In this document: positions 60,845 to 63,673 of the stretch, in pieces
Layout: every line of letters begins with the position of its first letter
Numbering within the stretch: the first letter of the stretch is position 1
Assembly: GCA_964530925.1 (NCBI GenBank)
Contig: CAZHBZ010000004.1
Span: 1-63,673, forward strand
Origin: LiPW-15 sp964530925
GTDB lineage: Bacteria > Patescibacteriota > Minisyncoccia > UBA6257 > 2-01-FULL-56-20
Direction: 5' to 3'
Length of the DNA: 63,673 nucleotides
Notes under the pieces: generated by a model
The model's input: only the letters and a program-made list of their open reading frames with translations
Told to the model about the DNA's origin: nothing
Database searches by the model: none
Made by a program: the position numbers and the translations under genes

Positions 60845-61291
60845 ATGCAATTACACGAATTTACAAAATCTGCAGGACGAAGAAAGCGTCCGCAGCGCGT
60901 GGGGCGCGGAGGCAAGAGGGGAATTACTTCCGGACGCGGACAGAAGGGTCAGAAGTCCCGTTCCGGTCACGTTATTCGCCCAGCCGAACGCGATCTTATT
61001 CAACGCCTGCCGAAACTTCGCGGTTTTGCGAACAAACCGACGAGCGACAAAGTCGTGACTTTTAATCTTTCCGCGATAGAATCCAAATTCAAAAAGTTTG
61101 CGGCCGGAAACAACAGCGTGCTTATCAATGTTGCCGCCTTGAAAGAAGCGAAGCTTGTTGCCAAGAATTTCCGCGGTATCGCGAAGCTTCTGTCCAAGGG
61201 AGAGCTCACGATTCCTATAACCGTAAAAGGACTTAAGGTCTCCGCCCCTGCAAAGGCTAAGATCGAAAAAGCCGGCGGCAAGATAGAGTAA
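60845..61291 (+). CDS. rplO: 50S ribosomal protein L15
   Basis: 148 residues. RRKRPQRVGRGGKRGITSGRGQKGQKSRSGH basic N-terminus and a conserved L15 C-domain (KGLKVSAPAKAKIEKAGGKIE). Confidence 0.96.
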   Translation: MQLHEFTKSAGRRKRPQRVGRGGKRGITSGRGQKGQKSRSGHVIRPAERDLIQRLPKLRGFANKPTSDKVVTFNLSAIESKFKKFAAGNNSVLINVAALKEAKLVAKNFRGIAKLLSKGELTIPITVKGLKVSAPAKAKIEKAGGKIE

Positions 61292-61294
61292 TCT

Positions 61295-61394
61295 ATACCA
61301 ACTGCGAATAAGTACGGATATACTAATAAAAAGTAAACCGGTAGACTGAGAATCAGTATATTAGTAATCAATTCGTAATTCGCAGAGAAATACC
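61295..61394. repeat. Stutter-type spacer before secY
   Basis: 100 nt with no gene: CTGCGAATAAGTACGGATAT, then inverse words (AGTATATTAGTAATCAATTC), ending at the secY ATG. Confidence 0.55.
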
Positions 61395-62666
61395 ATGAAC
61401 AAATTCTTAGAACTTTTCCGGGTAAAGGACCTTCGCAACAAAATTCTCATTGTTTTGGGCCTTCTTGTCGCGTTTCGGGTTCTGGCCTCAATTCCGATAC
61501 CGGGCGTGGATCCCGAGCGTCTCGCGCAATTTTTGGCTTCGAGCCAACTTTTCGGTTTTTTTAACCTCTTTTCCGGAGGCGGTTTGACGAACCTTTCGCT
61601 CGCGATGCTCGGTGTTGGTCCCTACATTACCGCGACCATCATTATGCAGCTTTTGACTATCATCTTCCCGAAGATGAAGCAGCTCTATTATGAAGAGGGC
61701 GCTCGCGGGCAGGCCAAATTCAACCAATACTCCCGTATTTTGACTATTCCTTTGGCCATACTTCAGGGCTTTGGTTTTTTGAACCTTTTGATTTCCCAGG
61801 GCGCTATCGCGCGGCCGAGTCCGCTTGGAATGCTTACAAACATTTTGGCGATTACCGCCGGTTCCATGCTCGCGCTTTGGTTCGGCGAACTTATAAGCGA
61901 GCAGAAAGTTGGTAACGGGATTTCCTTAATCATCTTGGCTGGTATTGTGAGCCAGCTTCCAACTGATTTCAGACTTCTCGTTGCCTCTTACACTCCGGCG
62001 ATGCTTCCTACTTATGTCGGTTTCGCGATAATCGCAATAGGTATAATTGCCGCGGTCGTTTATCTGAATGAGGGAGAGAGAAAGATCCCTATCGCGTATG
62101 CCCGCCGTATCCGTGGGAATAAAATGTACGGCGGTTCTTCAAGTTATTTGCCTTTGAAAGTTAACCAAGCCGGAATGATACCGCTTATCTTCGCGGTTTC
62201 TGTCTTGCTCTTTCCGCAATTTTTTGCGCAAATAGTTTCGGTTTTTTCCTCGGATTTGGGGCTTAAATTACATACGGCAATCAGTACGTTCCTGGCCAAT
62301 CAATTTTGGTACGGACTATTTTATTTCATTTTGGTTGTGGCCTTCACTTTCTTTTATTCCGCTATCACCTTTAATCCGGAAGAAGTTGCCAAGAACCTGC
62401 AGCGCAGCGGAGGGTTTGTGACCGGTATTCGCCCGGGCGAAGCGACCGCTTCTTTTTTCAAGCGAATACTTTCTCGGGTGAATCTTTCCGGCGCGGTCTT
62501 CTTGGGCCTTATCGCCGTATTGCCGATACTCGTGCAGACCGTAACCAAAGTTTCTGCGCTTCAGATAAGCGGCACTTCGCTTTTGATAACCGTCGCGGTG
62601 GTATTGGAAACCATGCGTCAGGTGAATTCGCAGTTAACGATCCGCGGATACGAGGGGCTCGAATAA
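61395..62666 (+). CDS. secY: Protein translocase subunit SecY
   Basis: 423 residues, ten TM helices. Channel of the Sec translocon. VLASIPIPGVD start, the NPEEVAKNLQRSGGFVTGIRPG cytosolic loop and the end block AVVLETMRQVNSQLTIRGYEG are canonical. Its stop codon lies inside the P1 helix of structured element copy 4. Confidence 0.97.
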   Translation: MNKFLELFRVKDLRNKILIVLGLLVAFRVLASIPIPGVDPERLAQFLASSQLFGFFNLFSGGGLTNLSLAMLGVGPYITATIIMQLLTIIFPKMKQLYYEEGARGQAKFNQYSRILTIPLAILQGFGFLNLLISQGAIARPSPLGMLTNILAITAGSMLALWFGELISEQKVGNGISLIILAGIVSQLPTDFRLLVASYTPAMLPTYVGFAIIAIGIIAAVVYLNEGERKIPIAYARRIRGNKMYGGSSSYLPLKVNQAGMIPLIFAVSVLLFPQFFAQIVSVFSSDLGLKLHTAISTFLANQFWYGLFYFILVVAFTFFYSAITFNPEEVAKNLQRSGGFVTGIRPGEATASFFKRILSRVNLSGAVFLGLIAVLPILVQTVTKVSALQISGTSLLITVAVVLETMRQVNSQLTIRGYEGLE

Positions 62667-62794
62667 TCATTTTTGAGGGTCGGGCTCGACTCGTTCCTGC
62701 GACGAGTCGGCCCTGTTTCTCGTGTAAAAAAGCCCAGCAAGCTGGGCACCGAGCTTTTTTTACACTGCGAAGCACCCTCAAGAAATGATTATTC
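62661..62794 (-). ncRNA. Structured element family, copy 4
   Basis: Read on the minus strand: P1 GAATAATCATTT..TTGAGGGT with ACCCTCAAAAATGATTATTC; TGCTTCGCAG; P2 TGTAAAAAAGC / GCTTTTTTACA with GCTCGG motif and inner hairpin CCCAGC/GCTGGG; CGAGAAACAGGGCC; P3 GACTCG / CGAGTC capped by TCGCAGGAA; GAGCCCGACC. It overlaps the secY stop. Unlike the others, it points away from a downstream promoter. Confidence 0.7.
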
Positions 62795-62826
62795 TCGCCA
62801 GTGGATGGAGAAAATGCGATTTCCCG

Positions 62827-62846
62827 ACAAAGGGTTAACCCTTTGT
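62827..62846. repeat. Perfect 20-bp palindrome
   Basis: ACAAAGGGTTAACCCTTTGT, no loop and no T-run; third palindrome of this sort in the window. Confidence 0.6.
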
Positions 62847-62881
62847 TCTCGCCGGCGGTAAAAAAATATAAAATCTTTTTT

Positions 62882-62910
62882 ATTAAAAAGCGCCCCAGAG
62901 GGGCGCTTGC
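62882..62910 (-). terminator. Terminator of 62921-63247 gene
   Basis: AAGCGCCCC-AGA-GGGGCGCTT; on the minus strand followed by TTTTTAATA. Confidence 0.88.
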
Positions 62911-62920
62911 GGTTTTACGA

Positions 62921-63247
62921 CTATAAGCCGCGCTTGGTCATAAAGATGTGGTCGGCATCTTCCGGGCGGCTTCCCATGAGGATTTTAGCGTTCGAGAAGA
63001 TCGGACGGCGTTCGATCAGGGCGGGACGGATCTTCGGATCTTCCGGGCGCGTGCCAGCGTAGAGCTGAATGTATCGTCCTTCAAGCTCGCCGAATCGCGC
63101 AAGCTTCCTCTTAGCCCAGGCGAGGAGCTTTCTCTTGATTTCCCGAATGCCGTCTGCGGTCAGGGTTGTGTCGTAGATGATGGGCGCGATACTTTCTTTG
63201 TCGATTCTGGATACGATTAGCGTCGCGGTCCACGCCTCTTTTGCCAT
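62921..63247 (-). CDS. Small hypothetical protein, SD-led
   Basis: 108 residues from the ATG at 63247, not recognised; mixed alpha/beta, basic centre (REIKRKLLAWAKRKLARF). AAAGGAG lies 6 nt before this ATG; a TTG two codons upstream would overlap the site. It interrupts the common secY-adk neighbourhood on the opposite strand and uses GC-rich codons like the other SD-led small genes. Confidence 0.72.
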   Translation of the reverse strand: MAKEAWTATLIVSRIDKESIAPIIYDTTLTADGIREIKRKLLAWAKRKLARFGELEGRYIQLYAGTRPEDPKIRPALIERRPIFSNAKILMGSRPEDADHIFMTKRGL

Positions 63248-63345
63248 TTTCAACTCCTTTCTAAATTCGATGCTAAGGCGATACTAACCCCGGGGGCGGT
63301 CACCTGTCAATTTTTTTATATCCGGTTTTGGTTTAGAATTAAGTT

Positions 63346-63673
63346 ATGAAAAAAGTGATTATTCTTTATGGACCTCCGGGGAGTGGCAAGGGGACGCAGG
63401 CGAACTTGCTCGCCAATAAATTTGACGTGGTTCATTTTGATACCGGTAAATTTTTGGAAGCGATGGTACACGCGCCGGAAAATCAAAAAAATCCAACCAT
63501 AAAGCGGGAGCGCAAGTTATTCGACTCAGGCATATTAATGACTCCGAGCTTTGTTCTCAAGATGGTAAAAGAAGAAGCCGGGCATATTCATGAGGCGGAT
63601 TATGGGATAGTTTTCAGCGGCTCTCCCCGGACAATGTATGAGGCAGAGGGCTTAATGCCGCTTCTTATCAAAC
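63346..63673 (+). CDS. adk: Adenylate kinase, 3' end outside window
   Basis: 109 residues visible. KKVIILYGPPGSGKGTQANLLANKF is the adenylate kinase P-loop; the HFDTGKFLEA and DYGIVFSGSPRT segments match the AMP-binding region (FDTG in place of STGD/ISTG, and SGSPRT in place of DGFPRT). The position after secY is the usual place of adk in bacteria. TAGAAT ends 6 nt before the ATG (leaderless pattern). The right window edge cuts the gene. Confidence 0.9.
   Translation, partial: MKKVIILYGPPGSGKGTQANLLANKFDVVHFDTGKFLEAMVHAPENQKNPTIKRERKLFDSGILMTPSFVLKMVKEEAGHIHEADYGIVFSGSPRTMYEAEGLMPLLIK

Overview
The window looks like a Candidatus Parcubacteria-type (CPR / Patescibacteria) chromosome segment, almost certainly from a metagenome assembly. 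Pointers are: an S10-spc ribosomal cluster with S5 followed directly by L15 and no L30 gene (a known CPR trait); a phenylalanyl-tRNA synthetase beta chain lacking the EMAP-like tRNA-binding domain; several orphan secreted or single-TM proteins; no biosynthetic operons; and a 100-N scaffold gap. TGA is used as an ordinary stop and a release factor 2 gene is present, so the standard bacterial code applies. Both window edges cut genes: a surface protein on the left and adenylate kinase on the right.

Layout. 1-7.2 kb: secreted and surface proteins, including a Cys-rich repeat protein and a pilin-like protein. 7.3-15.4 kb: ligA, tRNA-Asp, a CapA-like protein, gatA/gatC, murD, tRNA-Met and tRNA-fMet. 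15.4-21.8 kb: pheS-orf-pheT, a CBS membrane protein and cca, then the assembly gap. 22-27 kb: an RNA-rich region with tRNA-Pro, two tRNA-Ala loci, tRNA-Ser and tRNA-Thr, most of them tangled with broken second copies and hairpin insertions. 27-45 kb: prfB, ftsE/ftsX, tRNA-Gln, an sdpR/sdpI-like pair, dus, dnaX, scpA/scpB, a D,D-carboxypeptidase, mraY, recG, tRNA-Lys and tRNA-Arg. 45-63.7 kb: a site-2 protease, then rpsL-rpsG-fusA, tuf, rpsJ, the rplC-to-rplO cluster, secY and adk.

The most unusual content is not protein coding. (1) A family of about 130-nt structured elements occurs in four full copies (22022-22151 +, 46445-46582 +, 52126-52255 +, 62661-62794 -) and one 3' remnant near 49763-49813. 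All share one fold and short conserved single-stranded motifs, while the helices differ completely in sequence. Three copies or remnants lie immediately upstream of strong promoters for translation genes (rpsL, tuf, rplC). (2) tRNA genes are nested inside one another: at 24026-24690 an intact tRNA-Ala(UGC) sits inside an interrupted tRNA-Ala(UGC), which sits inside a third one. (3) The interruptions there belong to a small two-hairpin element with TCCCGA...TCGGGA ends and a GGATCC core. It also occurs upstream of ftsE and at the 3' end of tuf, where the last codons of tuf are duplicated beyond it. (4) At least twelve protein genes have a -10-like hexamer exactly 6 or 7 nt before the start codon, which predicts widespread leaderless mRNAs. 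A second set of small genes uses strong Shine-Dalgarno sites and GC-rich codons.

Gene starts were chosen from these two signals where they were clear. All family names come from motif recognition by eye; no database search was run.
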